Assembly: GCA_937995745.1 (NCBI GenBank) | Contig: CALKIU010000131.1 | Span: forward strand, 7,863 to 71,862 | Length of the DNA stretch: 64,000 bases | Direction: 5' to 3' | Source of the DNA: an uncultured Bacillaceae bacterium | GTDB lineage: Bacteria > Bacillota > Bacilli > Bacillales > Cytobacillaceae | In this document: positions 43,571 through 51,841 of the stretch, piece by piece | Position numbering within the stretch: position 1 is the first letter of the stretch | How the letters are laid out: each line of letters starts with the position of its first letter | Position numbers and translations under genes: made by a program | The notes under the pieces: model-generated | Database searches by the model: none | What the model was told of the DNA's origin: nothing | What the model saw: the letters and a program-made list of their open reading frames with translations, nothing else

Positions 43571-44921
43571 CCTCTTTCTTCCTCTCTATATCAGATACAT
43601 GGCAATACAAAGACCCGTCAGACATCTGCACTTTCAACCGGTCATTTTTCCGTACGTTCCCGACGCTCTTCACAAGATTTCCTTCTTCATTATAGACAAG
43701 ACTGTAACCTCTGCTCATCACTTTCAACGGATTTAATGCTTCGAGAGCGGCCACTTTCTGCCTGAATTCGCCGTCCTTTTTGACAAAAACGGCAGCCATC
43801 GCCCGGTTTAAATCTTTTGAAATCTGCCTCTGACGGGACAACGATTCGGCAAACAAACGGTACGGGTGGGCCCGTGCCAGTCTTGCGTAAAGAACCCGAA
43901 ATTCATCTTTTTTATGGCGAAACAACTTTACCATGTTTCCGGCCATTCTCTCAGACAATTTGTCAACGTGTTCCAATTTCTGCTCATAAATTTGTTTCGG
44001 ATACCGGAACGCATATGATTTTTTAAGGCGGTTTAACCTTTCTTTTTCAAAATTCAGTTTTTCTTTCATTACCCGGATCAATCTCGACTGGTTTGTGAGC
44101 ACTTTATCAAGCAGTTCGTCTATATGGGGAACAGCCATTTCCGCAGCACCTGTCGGCGTTGGTGCCCGCAAATCGGCGACAAAATCGGCAATGGTAAAAT
44201 CAGTTTCATGTCCCACAGCGGATATGACGGGAATTTCGGAGTGAAAGATGGCTTTGGCTACGATTTCTTCGTTAAAAGCCCACAATTCTTCAATGGAGCC
44301 CCCGCCCCTGCCCACAATGAGGACATCGATTTCTTCTTCCCATTCATTCGCCGCGCGGATAGCTTTCACGATCGATTGAGGGGCTTGTTCTCCTTGTACA
44401 AGGGCCGGGAAAACAAAAATATTGGCGATCGGATATCTTCGTTTGATCGTTGAAATGATATCGCGGATGGCCGCTCCGGTGGGAGAAGTGACCACACCGA
44501 TATTCCGCGGATATTTGGGAATCTGCTTCTTATATTGTGGAGAAAAGTAGCCTTCTTTTTCGAGCTTTTCTTTTAATTGCTCAAACGCCAGATACAAATC
44601 GCCGATCCCATCCGGCTGCATGGCGGTTACGTAAATTTGATACTGGCCGCTCGGCTCATAGACGGTGACATCTCCCGTTACAAGCACGTTCATTCCGTTT
44701 TCAGGCATAAATTTTAAGGAGCGGTTGTAACTGGCGAACATAACCGCCTGTATTCTTGCCTTTTCATCTTTTAACGTAAAATACATGTGGCCGCTCGTAT
44801 GCATTTTAAAATTGGATATTTCACCTTTGAGATAGATATTGCGGAGATGGGGATCCGCATCAAATTTTCTTTTTATGTATTTCGTCAGTGCCGTTACCGT
44901 CAAATATCGCGTTCCCTTCAT
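43560..44921 (-). CDS. xseA: Exodeoxyribonuclease VII large subunit
   Basis: Catalytic subunit that degrades single-stranded DNA to oligonucleotides. 453 residues: N-terminal OB fold (IYLKGEISNFKMHTSGHMYF), catalytic domain with VVTSPTGAAIRDIISTIKRR (~137), VGRGGGSIEELWAFNEE (~190) and ISAVGHETDFTIADFVADLR (~220), then a long coiled coil (~270-390). AGGAG precedes the ATG. It follows nusB by 27 nt; folD, which lies between them in B. subtilis, is missing. Confidence 0.96.
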   Translation of the reverse strand: MKGTRYLTVTALTKYIKRKFDADPHLRNIYLKGEISNFKMHTSGHMYFTLKDEKARIQAVMFASYNRSLKFMPENGMNVLVTGDVTVYEPSGQYQIYVTAMQPDGIGDLYLAFEQLKEKLEKEGYFSPQYKKQIPKYPRNIGVVTSPTGAAIRDIISTIKRRYPIANIFVFPALVQGEQAPQSIVKAIRAANEWEEEIDVLIVGRGGGSIEELWAFNEEIVAKAIFHSEIPVISAVGHETDFTIADFVADLRAPTPTGAAEMAVPHIDELLDKVLTNQSRLIRVMKEKLNFEKERLNRLKKSYAFRYPKQIYEQKLEHVDKLSERMAGNMVKLFRHKKDEFRVLYARLARAHPYRLFAESLSRQRQISKDLNRAMAAVFVKKDGEFRQKVAALEALNPLKVMSRGYSLVYNEEGNLVKSVGNVRKNDRLKVQMSDGSLYCHVSDIERKKEDDG

Positions 44922-44948
44922 GTCAAACTCCTTTGATTTTGCGAGTTA

Positions 44949-45341
44949 TTAGCAATGTTTTTCCATGACTTTTGATAAAACGCCGTTAACAAACTTTCCT
45001 GATTTTTCATCGCCGTAAATTTTGGCAATTTCGATGGCTTCGTCGATGGCCACTTTTGGAGGCACTTCCTCTCTCAGAAATAAAAGTTCATATGCGGCCA
45101 TTCGCAGCAAATTGCGATCTACCGCTGCCAAACGTTCCAACGTCCATTTTTCAAGTAGTTCTGAAATAACGTTGTCTATTTGTTCTTTGTTTTTTACGAC
45201 TCCGTGCACAAGGTTGGTTAAATACGGATCCCCCTCAGCACCGTCAAGCACGTGGTTAATGGCGGTATCCGGATCCGTTTTGCCGATTTCTATGGCGAAC
45301 AAAGCCTGCAAAGCCTTTTCTCTTGCTGTTCTTCTTTTCAT
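44949..45341 (-). CDS. nusB: Transcription antitermination factor NusB
   Basis: All-helical RNA-binding protein that with NusE binds boxA in rRNA leaders and prevents premature termination. 130 residues. RRTAREKALQALFAIE at the N-terminus (arginine-rich BoxA contact), LLEKWTLERLAAVDRNLLRMA in the middle and VAIDEAIEIAKIYGDEKSGKF, then VNGVLSK at the C-terminus. GGAG precedes the ATG at 9 nt. Head of the nusB-xseA-xseB-ispA unit. Confidence 0.95.
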   Translation of the reverse strand: MKRRTAREKALQALFAIEIGKTDPDTAINHVLDGAEGDPYLTNLVHGVVKNKEQIDNVISELLEKWTLERLAAVDRNLLRMAAYELLFLREEVPPKVAIDEAIEIAKIYGDEKSGKFVNGVLSKVMEKHC

Positions 45342-45408
45342 TCCAAATTCTCCTTCTGAACATAAGCTTTGACGTACATTTTGTCAAATAAGGTTCTATC
45401 GTATCCCT

Positions 45409-45509
45409 ACACGGGAACAGGTGCAAAGTTCAAAACATGGGCGGGAATACGGTGAGATTCCCGACTGCCTGCGAAACCGGATTTAAGCCGGAGTTGGCCG
45501 GTTTCTTTT
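45409..45509 (+). promoter_or_regulatory. Cobalamin-riboswitch-like element with terminator (possible remnant)
   Basis: Plus-strand segment AGGTGC, then GGGAATACGGTGAGATTCCC (45443-45462), ACTGCC and, 30 bases on, AGCCGGAG-TTGGCC. These blocks follow the order of conserved blocks in the AdoCbl riboswitch (GGGAA, GGTGAGAATCC, ACTG..C.GC, AGCC(G)GGAGACC..CC), but the B12 box GCCACTG is not seen. It ends in a hairpin GAAACCGG / CCGGTTTC plus TTTT. No plus-strand gene follows; the next genes on both sides are on the minus strand. Confidence 0.35.
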
Positions 45510-45590
45510 CCATATACGCCTCATATAACCAAAATCAAGAAATTTAATAGGAGATCCATAAAAATAATAGCACATCGAAAAACAGTTCGC

Positions 45591-45632
45591 ACGTATGTTA
45601 CTATTTTTTCAATGCGGTCTGTAAACATACGT
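45591..45632. repeat. Inverted repeat between yqhY and nusB
   Basis: Arms ACGTATGTT (45591-45599) and AACATACGT (45624-45632) separated by 24 bases, perfect 9-bp arms. Role unknown. Confidence 0.6.
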
Positions 45633-45669
45633 TTGGCTGAAAAATCAAGGACCGGCGCCGGTTAATGAA

Positions 45670-45704
45670 TAAGAGCCAAAGACGGATTTCGTCTTTGGCT
45701 CTTG
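45670..45704 (-). terminator. Terminator of the accB-accC-yqhY operon
   Basis: Arms GAGCCAAAGACG / CGTCTTTGGCTC directly after the yqhY stop, followed on the minus strand by TTATT. Confidence 0.8.
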
Positions 45705-45705
45705 T

Positions 45706-46113
45706 TTATAAATCTTCTTCCACTTCCTGGTCTTGCTTTGGATTTTCAAATTGGATGCCGACAACATGGACATTGATTTCTTCTGCCTGCAATGCTGTCA
45801 TATTCAGCAGGGCTTGGTTGATATTATCTTGGATTTTTTGGGCCACTGACGGGATAGAGACGCCGAATTTCATAAAGCAATATACATCGATGATCACGCC
45901 TTCATCCGCCAGTTCCACTTTTACTCCTTTGCTGTGAATTTTCTTGCCAAATCTCTCTACCACTCCGGAGGCAAAGTTTCCGCGCATTTGCGCCACACCT
46001 TCGACCTCGGATGCGGCAATTCCGGCAATGACTTCAATCACTTCCGGAGCAATCTCAATTTTGCCGAGTTCAGTCCGGCTTTGGCTCATTTCCATGATCT
46101 CATTTCCGCTCAT
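45706..46113 (-). CDS. yqhY: Asp23/Gls24 family protein YqhY
   Basis: 135-residue Asp23-family protein. In B. subtilis YqhY is encoded with accBC and modulates acetyl-CoA carboxylase activity. The family core is visible: KIEIAPEVIEVIAGIAASEV, EGVAQMRG, then IIDVYCFMKFGVSIPSVAQK and the NVHVVGIQF C-terminal strand. CGGGAGGT precedes the ATG 17 nt after accC. The conserved linkage accB-accC-yqhY supports the name. Confidence 0.92.
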   Translation of the reverse strand: MSGNEIMEMSQSRTELGKIEIAPEVIEVIAGIAASEVEGVAQMRGNFASGVVERFGKKIHSKGVKVELADEGVIIDVYCFMKFGVSIPSVAQKIQDNINQALLNMTALQAEEINVHVVGIQFENPKQDQEVEEDL

Positions 46114-46130
46114 TTGTTCACCTCCCGGGA

Positions 46131-47486
46131 TTACTCGGATTTCATCACATCATACATTTCTAAAAACTTTGTATTAAAATCGCCTTCCACGAATTTCTCG
46201 TGGTTCAGCAATTTTATATGGAATGGGATGGTCGTATGAATGCCCTCGACGACAAACTCGTTCAACGCACGTTTCATGCGGGCAATCGCCTCTTCTCTGG
46301 TGCTTCCGTGCGTAATTACTTTGGCGATCATGGAATCGTAATAGGGCGGTATCGTATACCCCTCATATGCCGCTGAATCCACCCTTACACCGGGTCCTCC
46401 CGGAGGTATGTATCTCGTAATTTTACCGGGGGAAGGCATGAATTTCTTTTCCGGATTTTCCGCATTAATGCGGCATTCGATCGCCCAACCGTTAAAGGTT
46501 ACGTCGTCTTGGGAAATGGACAATTTTTCTCCCGAAGCAATCTTAATTTGTTCTTTTACCAGGTCGATTCCGGTAACAAGCTCGGTAACCGGGTGTTCAA
46601 CCTGAATGCGGGTGTTCATTTCCATGAAATAAAATTTGCGGTTATTGTGGTCATATATAAATTCTATCGTACCAGCGCCTGTATAATCAACTGCTTTTGC
46701 TGCTTTAACGGCCGCAGCTCCCATTTCGGCACGGATTTCTCCGTCAAGGGCAGGTGATGGTGTTTCTTCCAACAGTTTCTGCAGTCTTCTTTGAATGGAG
46801 CAATCGCGCTCGCCCAAATGGATGACATTTCCGTAATTGTCTGCCAATACTTGAATTTCCACATGGCGGAAATCTTCTATATATTTTTCCAAGTAAACCC
46901 CGGGATTGCCAAAAGCTGTCGCCGCTTCCTGCTGGGTAATATTGATTCCGTTAATCAATTCTTCTTTATTGCGGGCGACACGAATTCCTTTTCCACCGCC
47001 CCCGGCAGTCGCTTTAATGATGACCGGATAGCCGATTTTATCGGCAACTTCCAGCGCCTCATCGATATCTTTAATGACGCCTTGCGAACCGGGAACAATT
47101 GGCACTCCGGCTTGGCGCATCGTCTCGCGGGCAACGTCTTTTATTCCCATTTTTGTGATGGCCTCCGGAGACGGTCCGACAAAAATGATGCCGACTTCAC
47201 GACAAAGTTCGGCAAAATCTGCATTCTCGGCCAAAAATCCATAACCTGGATGAATGGCATCGCATCCGGTTTTCTTGGCGACACTAATTATATTCGCAAA
47301 ATTCAAATAACTATCTTTAGATAGTTTAGACCCTATACAATATGCTTCGTCTGCCAGTTGGACATGCAAAGCATCTTTATCGGCTTCTGAGTAAACCGCT
47401 ACCGTTTCAACACCCAACTCGCGGGCTGCACGAATAATCCGCACCGCGATTTCGCCTCTGTTGGCTATTAACAGTTTTTTAATCAT
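46131..47486 (-). CDS. accC: Biotin carboxylase subunit of acetyl-CoA carboxylase
   Basis: ATP-dependent carboxylation of biotin on AccB, first half-reaction of fatty-acid synthesis. 451 residues. N-terminal KKLLIANRGEIAVRIIRA, ATP-grasp glycine loop KATAGGGGKGIRVA (~159-172), the HLGERDCSIQRRLQK motif (~235) and metal ligands in FYFMEMNTRIQVEHPVTE (~283-300) are intact. GGGGAGCG precedes the ATG. It lies 18 nt after accB. Confidence 0.97.
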   Translation of the reverse strand: MIKKLLIANRGEIAVRIIRAARELGVETVAVYSEADKDALHVQLADEAYCIGSKLSKDSYLNFANIISVAKKTGCDAIHPGYGFLAENADFAELCREVGIIFVGPSPEAITKMGIKDVARETMRQAGVPIVPGSQGVIKDIDEALEVADKIGYPVIIKATAGGGGKGIRVARNKEELINGINITQQEAATAFGNPGVYLEKYIEDFRHVEIQVLADNYGNVIHLGERDCSIQRRLQKLLEETPSPALDGEIRAEMGAAAVKAAKAVDYTGAGTIEFIYDHNNRKFYFMEMNTRIQVEHPVTELVTGIDLVKEQIKIASGEKLSISQDDVTFNGWAIECRINAENPEKKFMPSPGKITRYIPPGGPGVRVDSAAYEGYTIPPYYDSMIAKVITHGSTREEAIARMKRALNEFVVEGIHTTIPFHIKLLNHEKFVEGDFNTKFLEMYDVMKSE

Positions 47487-47504
47487 GAAGAAATCGCTCC
47501 CCCA

Positions 47505-48035
47505 TTATTCAGGCTTCACTAAGAACAGCGGTTGTCCGTATTCTACCAATTGTCCGTCTTCAACGAGGATGTCAACAATTTCTCCTTCTACTTCCGCTTC
47601 AATCTCGTTGAACAATTTCATGGCTTCAACAATGCAGACAATCGTGTCCTTCTTGACTTTGTCACCCACTTGAACATACGGGTCTTTATCAGGAGCGGGA
47701 CGCCGGTAGAATGTTCCTACCATCGGTGAAACAATCTTGTGAAGGTTTTCGGCATCTTCTACTGAAACTTTTGCCTCTTCAGCAGGCTTTTCAGCCGGTT
47801 TAGCTTCTTGTTTCGGTGCCGGTGCAGCCGGTGCCGGTTCAACAGAAACTTGCGGTTGTTGAACTGTTTCCACAGCGGCAGGTTGAACTTGTGGAACCAC
47901 TTGAACGGCTGTTGCGGCAGTCGCAACACTTTTCTTCATTTTGATCGTCGCATCTTCAAATTCATACTCAAATTCTGTGAGCGAAGACTTGTCCACTAGT
48001 CTGATAAGTTCACGCAGTTCTTGGATTTTTAACAT
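47505..48035 (-). CDS. accB: Biotin carboxyl carrier protein
   Basis: Carries biotin between AccC and the carboxyltransferase. 176 residues: short N-terminal helix, long Ala/Pro/Gln-rich linker (~40-90) and the biotinyl domain with the biotinylated lysine in EAMKLFNEIE (about Lys140). ATG 48035 (MLKIQELRELI) was chosen because AGGGG is 7 nt upstream; GTG 48044 is too near it. First gene of accB-accC-yqhY. Confidence 0.95.
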   Translation of the reverse strand: MLKIQELRELIRLVDKSSLTEFEYEFEDATIKMKKSVATAATAVQVVPQVQPAAVETVQQPQVSVEPAPAAPAPKQEAKPAEKPAEEAKVSVEDAENLHKIVSPMVGTFYRRPAPDKDPYVQVGDKVKKDTIVCIVEAMKLFNEIEAEVEGEIVDILVEDGQLVEYGQPLFLVKPE

Positions 48036-48268
48036 GTCAGACACCCCTTATAAAAATTTTAGCAGTAGATAGTAATATCATACGATAATATCTCCCGCAT
48101 GTACAATACAAAATTGTTAAAACCTTCAGACAAATTTTTATTTTATTATATTTTTATCAAAAAGAAATCCAAAAGTCCAGAATCAATTGAGCATATCCCT
48201 CCGTTTCTTAATGCAAGAAATTAACAAAACTACACTTTTTGGAAATTCTTCTTTAATGAGTTTAATAT

Positions 48269-48284
48269 CAGGTCAAATGACCTG
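48269..48284. promoter_or_regulatory. Palindrome in the accB upstream region
   Basis: CAGGTCAAATGACCTG: 7-bp arms CAGGTCA / TGACCTG with a 2-base centre. It could be an operator or a short RNA hairpin; it does not match a regulator I know for accBC. Confidence 0.4.
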
Positions 48285-48490
48285 CTCTTATAACTTAAAA
48301 CCTATTGTAATATGATTTTTTGATTTTTGGTATATTTTCTCTCCACATACCAGAATATTATCTATCGCAATGTTCTTTTAATTAAGTCGGAGGGAATATA
48401 GAAGCTTCAATTTTGATTCCGGCATCTTTTTCCTTTTTCCGTAAAAATATTTGCTCTTTCGTATGTACTTGCGGGAAATTATCTTAAGCT

Positions 48491-48520
48491 ATTATATGAG
48501 TTTTAAGGGGTAAATTGCAA
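48491..48520 (-). promoter_or_regulatory. Distal sigma-A promoter candidate for accB
   Basis: TTGCAA (48520-48515), 18-nt spacer, TATAAT (48496-48491) on the minus strand. Confidence 0.5.
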
Positions 48521-48624
48521 GAGTCTTATTACATAACAGTTAACAAAATTCGAATGTTTTTTATAACAGTCTTTCAACTTTTTTCGACAACATATAATTA
48601 ATTTCCTTTCTTTTAAAAAAAGAA

Positions 48625-48656
48625 CAAAAAAGGAAAGCATTACTTGCTGCTTTCCT
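48625..48656 (-). terminator. Terminator overlapping the spoIIIAH stop codon
   Basis: Arms AGGAAAGCA (48631-48639) and TGCTTTCCT (48648-48656) enclose the TAA of spoIIIAH; TTTTTTG follows on the minus strand. Confidence 0.8.
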
Positions 48657-49221
48657 TCTTTTCCCCTTGGAAAGTGACGGCAACGGTCTGCATTTCATCA
48701 ATTTCATTTTTTACCATTTGGATAATTTCATTTGCTTTTTCCGCTGAAGGCTCATCAGACTTGACCGTTATCCTCACTTTTTCTCCGTCTGCCCGTACGA
48801 GGGCGTCTTCATAGCCCATTGCAATGATGAGTGTTTCCAGCAAAGCCTCTTTCTGGGCCACTTCATCAATTTTTTTCATTTCATCAAAAGCTTCGCTCCG
48901 TTTGTCAGCCGGAAGGTCCGTAGATGCGAGCGTGTCTCTCAGCGCTTCTTTTCGTTTGCTCCGCTCTTCTTCCAACTCAAGTCTTAATGACTCAAATATT
49001 TCATCCCCTGCTGCGCTTGAAACAACCTCGCCTTCATCTTCCCCTGCCGTCTCGCTTTTTTCATCGGTTCCGCTTGCCTTGTTGTTTTCATGCGTTTCAT
49101 TCTCGTCAATGGTTGCTATTTCCTTCCCTGTCTGTTCCGGTGAAGTGATGTAATAGACAGACAAAACAACAACCAGGCTTAACATCGTCAATAACCAAAC
49201 GGTTTGTTTCTTTAATAGCAT
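48640..49221 (-). CDS. spoIIIAH: Stage III sporulation protein AH
   Basis: Mother-cell membrane protein whose extracellular domain binds forespore SpoIIQ to form the feeding-tube channel. 193 residues: one N-terminal transmembrane helix (TVWLLTMLSLVVVLSVYYIT), an acidic linker (~35-75) and a ring-building EscJ/PrgK-like domain (LVRADGEKVRITVKS). ATG 49221 follows AGGAGG by 7 nt; ORF codons to 49275 are not used. Last gene of the spoIIIA operon. Confidence 0.94.
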   Translation of the reverse strand: MLLKKQTVWLLTMLSLVVVLSVYYITSPEQTGKEIATIDENETHENNKASGTDEKSETAGEDEGEVVSSAAGDEIFESLRLELEEERSKRKEALRDTLASTDLPADKRSEAFDEMKKIDEVAQKEALLETLIIAMGYEDALVRADGEKVRITVKSDEPSAEKANEIIQMVKNEIDEMQTVAVTFQGEKKESSK

Positions 49222-49306
49222 GGCTTTCCTCCTCCTTGTTAACATGTTTGAATGTTGTTCATTCATTAACTGCAAATGCTTCCTATCTTTTTGTTAATTA
49301 GTCCTT

Positions 49307-49954
49307 TCATTTTCTCGGCATGACGGATACCCGGTGGCTTGGAACATCGAGCAGCTTGGTGACTGACTCAATAATCCGCTTTTCTATTTGAACATTTTCC
49401 GCTCCTTTGGCCACTACTAAAACCCCCCTGACCTGAGGCTTTTTTGTCTCCAAAACGATCGGTACTTCTTTATCCCCTTCACGGATGATGACGAGTTGTT
49501 CTTCTTCAGACTGATCAAGGACCTTTCTCTCTCCGCCTTGCTGATCCACTTCATTTGTTTCTTGGGAGCGAATGGTTTTGTTTTTTTCCAGAATGCGTTT
49601 TTCCGTGGCGTCTATATTTACAACCACGGTCACCTCACTGACGCCACTTATTTGTTCCAATGCTTCTTTCAATTGGTTTTCATAGTAGCTTTCATAATCT
49701 TTTATCATTTCATTTTCATGCGCCGGTTTGTTTTTCCCCAGCACTTCCACACTGTCGTTATTTTTTCCGTTCTTACCCGAGACAGCGGCAGTTGACCCTT
49801 GTTCTTCGCTGTCGAAAAAATAATTGCCAAAAAACATAATGGCTGCGCCAAATATGAAGATAAGAAATAAATATTGATATTTTCCCGGCTTTTTTTCATC
49901 TCCGAAGGCCCTTTTCAATGCCGAAAACAACCCTTTTCCCTCGTCATTTCCCAT
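49307..49954 (-). CDS. spoIIIAG: Stage III sporulation protein AG
   Basis: Forms a large oligomeric ring in the intermembrane space of the SpoIIIA-SpoIIQ complex. 215 residues: cytosolic N-terminus, transmembrane helix (YLFLIFIFGAAIMFFGNYF, ~28-46), then a ring-building domain (VSEVTVVVNIDATEK and PQVRGVLVVAKGAENVQIEK) interrupted by a charged insertion that forms the beta-ring. Starts 3 nt after the spoIIIAF stop, with GGAGGGG upstream. Confidence 0.95.
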   Translation of the reverse strand: MGNDEGKGLFSALKRAFGDEKKPGKYQYLFLIFIFGAAIMFFGNYFFDSEEQGSTAAVSGKNGKNNDSVEVLGKNKPAHENEMIKDYESYYENQLKEALEQISGVSEVTVVVNIDATEKRILEKNKTIRSQETNEVDQQGGERKVLDQSEEEQLVIIREGDKEVPIVLETKKPQVRGVLVVAKGAENVQIEKRIIESVTKLLDVPSHRVSVMPRK

Positions 49955-49957
49955 CTT

Positions 49958-50581
49958 TTACCGAGCCCCTCCTTCACCAACTATTTCAACTTTTTTTTCT
50001 TCCACACCCCATTTGGCAGCCAAAAATGCGGCGATTTCCCCACTGTCTTTTAACGTAATCTGATCGGAAGGAGGAGATGACGTATCAATGATGATTTTCT
50101 CCACTTTGGCAACGGCGGTTTCTGTTTCTTCGTTTTCTTCCTGCTTTTTTAAAAATACGGTAATTTTTGTTAAGTTATCCGGCGAAACACCGTTTTTTGC
50201 ATCCATTTCCAGCTCAATCTTTTCAATCTGCAAACCGTATTTTTCCATCAACTCCTCTTCCGCTGATTCTCTCAACATCGAAGCCGTTTCTTCTAAAATA
50301 TATGCATGCTGGGAAGCTTGTATTTCTTTTTTCTGCATTTCCAAGGAATTTTCCATCTTTTTCTCAACTTCTCCCTCTATGGAAGGAACCGATTCTATCA
50401 ACGTTTCAAAGTCAGTGTCCAGGAGTTTAAATACCGGTGTGATGACGATCGCAATCAAAAGAAGACCCATGACTAACTTCACATACTTAATGAATGCTGT
50501 ATTGGGGAGGAGCAAATCAATGACTGTTGCCAACAGGACAAATAATATGATATTCGTGACCCACTCTTTCAAAAATTCGAT
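49958..50581 (-). CDS. spoIIIAF: Stage III sporulation protein AF
   Basis: Membrane component of the SpoIIIA complex with a ring-building-like domain. 207 residues, two N-terminal transmembrane helices (VTNIILFVLLATVIDLLL and VKLVMGLLLIAIVITPVF), a basic/acidic helical stretch and a C-terminal beta domain. The start is unusual: GGAGGTGAT (50587-50595) is 9 nt from ATC 50581, which gives (M)EFLKEW, aligning with the MSFLTEW start of B. subtilis SpoIIIAF. The first conventional codon, TTG 50572, is 18 nt from that site. I give the ATC start as most likely, TTG as fallback. Confidence 0.85.
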   Translation of the reverse strand: MEFLKEWVTNIILFVLLATVIDLLLPNTAFIKYVKLVMGLLLIAIVITPVFKLLDTDFETLIESVPSIEGEVEKKMENSLEMQKKEIQASQHAYILEETASMLRESAEEELMEKYGLQIEKIELEMDAKNGVSPDNLTKITVFLKKQEENEETETAVAKVEKIIIDTSSPPSDQITLKDSGEIAAFLAAKWGVEEKKVEIVGEGGAR

Positions 50582-50599
50582 AAGCCATCACCTCCCTGT

Positions 50600-51808
50600 T
50601 CAGCGGACCATCACCGTTAAATTCCCCGCCGCAATAATGACCGTTAAACTCAGAAAAAACATCAGGGAGACCATCGCCAACGAAGCAAAAACATACATGA
50701 CGCTTTTGCTGATAATATCGAGACATTTGATCACCGGTCCTCCGCCGAGGGGCTGCATAATGGCAGCGGCGAATTTGTACACAAATGCGACCATGAGAAT
50801 TTTTATGGACGGGAAGGCGACAATCAGCAGCAAAATGGCCACTCCCGCCAATCCGACCGTATTTTTAAGAAGCAAAGAAGCAGTGATGATCGTATCGGTC
50901 GCGTCGGTAAACATCCTCCCGATCACGGGAATAAAATTGCCGGTGATAAATTTTGCCGTCCGGAGGGCGATTCCGTCAGTCACTGCAGAGGAAGCTCCTT
51001 GAACGGAAATGACCCCGACAAAAACGGTGGTAAAAATTCCTAATAAACCGATGCTCCAATTTCTGAACAGATTGCCGAGCTGGGTGACTTTGTAATTGTC
51101 GCTAAGGGTGCTTGTAATATTGAGCAGTGCCGAAATAAACAAAAGCGGCAGAACAAGATACTTGACAAACAATCCGCATACGTTGATTAAGAAAAGTATG
51201 ACCGGATGAAAAAAAGCTGCGGAAACAAGTCCTCCCGAACTGGCCATCAGTGCAAGCAGCAAAGGCACAAGCGCGGTTATAAACGAGACCATTGTGTTAA
51301 TCGTTTCATCCGTGTAATCGATAACGACGTGAAAACTGTTTAAGGCGATAATGATTAGAACGATTAAGACGATGGCATAGGCAATTTTACTCACGGAAGT
51401 CTTTTCGAATGAATTTTGCAACGATTGCAAGAACATGGAAAAAATAGTGAGCATGATCAAAGTCCCCAACAGTTTTCCGTTCGCCACGAATTCATGAAAC
51501 ATGTATTTTAAAAACCCTACCAGCCACTCTTTTACGGAAAACTCCTTTTCTCCCTTGAGAAATTCCATTAAAGTTCCCTTTTGGCTCTCAGGGAGAAAAC
51601 CGCCATAATCTTTGACGAGTTTTTCCCAAAATAAAGCTAATTCTTCCAAATCCAGGGCTTCCAGTTGCTTTTCGAACAACTCCCCCGTTTCTTGCATATT
51701 TTCCGTCTCTTCGGCAGTTGTTTCTGCCCGGACCGGGACTTGTCCAAAAAAACAAAGGAAAAAAAGAACAGAGAAAATGGCGATTAGTTTGATCGGCAGC
51801 TGCTTCAA
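50600..51808 (-). CDS. spoIIIAE: Stage III sporulation protein AE
   Basis: Polytopic channel candidate of the SpoIIIA complex. 402 residues: a cleavable signal peptide (IFSVLFFLCFFGQVPVRA, cut near 28), a soluble segment (~30-110) and about seven transmembrane helices. Conserved stretches are LVSAAFFHPVILFLIN and ASSAVTDGIALRTAKF, then GNFIPVIGRMFTDATDT. TTG 51808 with GAAGGTG 5 nt upstream. Confidence 0.94.
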   Translation of the reverse strand: MKQLPIKLIAIFSVLFFLCFFGQVPVRAETTAEETENMQETGELFEKQLEALDLEELALFWEKLVKDYGGFLPESQKGTLMEFLKGEKEFSVKEWLVGFLKYMFHEFVANGKLLGTLIMLTIFSMFLQSLQNSFEKTSVSKIAYAIVLIVLIIIALNSFHVVIDYTDETINTMVSFITALVPLLLALMASSGGLVSAAFFHPVILFLINVCGLFVKYLVLPLLFISALLNITSTLSDNYKVTQLGNLFRNWSIGLLGIFTTVFVGVISVQGASSAVTDGIALRTAKFITGNFIPVIGRMFTDATDTIITASLLLKNTVGLAGVAILLLIVAFPSIKILMVAFVYKFAAAIMQPLGGGPVIKCLDIISKSVMYVFASLAMVSLMFFLSLTVIIAAGNLTVMVR

Positions 51809-51841
51809 GGCTTCACCTTCTTTGCAAGGAGATGGCCGATA

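Larger units (their letters stand above)
45342..45705. other. Region between yqhY and nusB
   Basis: 364 bases without an ORF but dense in inverted repeats: the yqhY terminator (45670-45704), a pair of 9-bp arms at 45591-45632, and the riboswitch-like element at 45409-45509 on the plus strand. Confidence 0.6.
48036..48639. other. Long AT-rich region upstream of accB
   Basis: About 600 bases without a credible gene. Contains promoter candidates at 48491-48520 and 48078-48107 (TTGTAC-18-TATGAT, nearer accB) and a palindrome at 48269-48284. Transcription from the distal promoter would give a leader of ~450 nt. Confidence 0.55.

Noticed and set aside
45359..45387. Promoter TTGACA-17-TATGTT directly before nusB
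   Set aside because: The start point would fall at the nusB ribosome binding site, leaving no functional leader; the match may be fortuitous.
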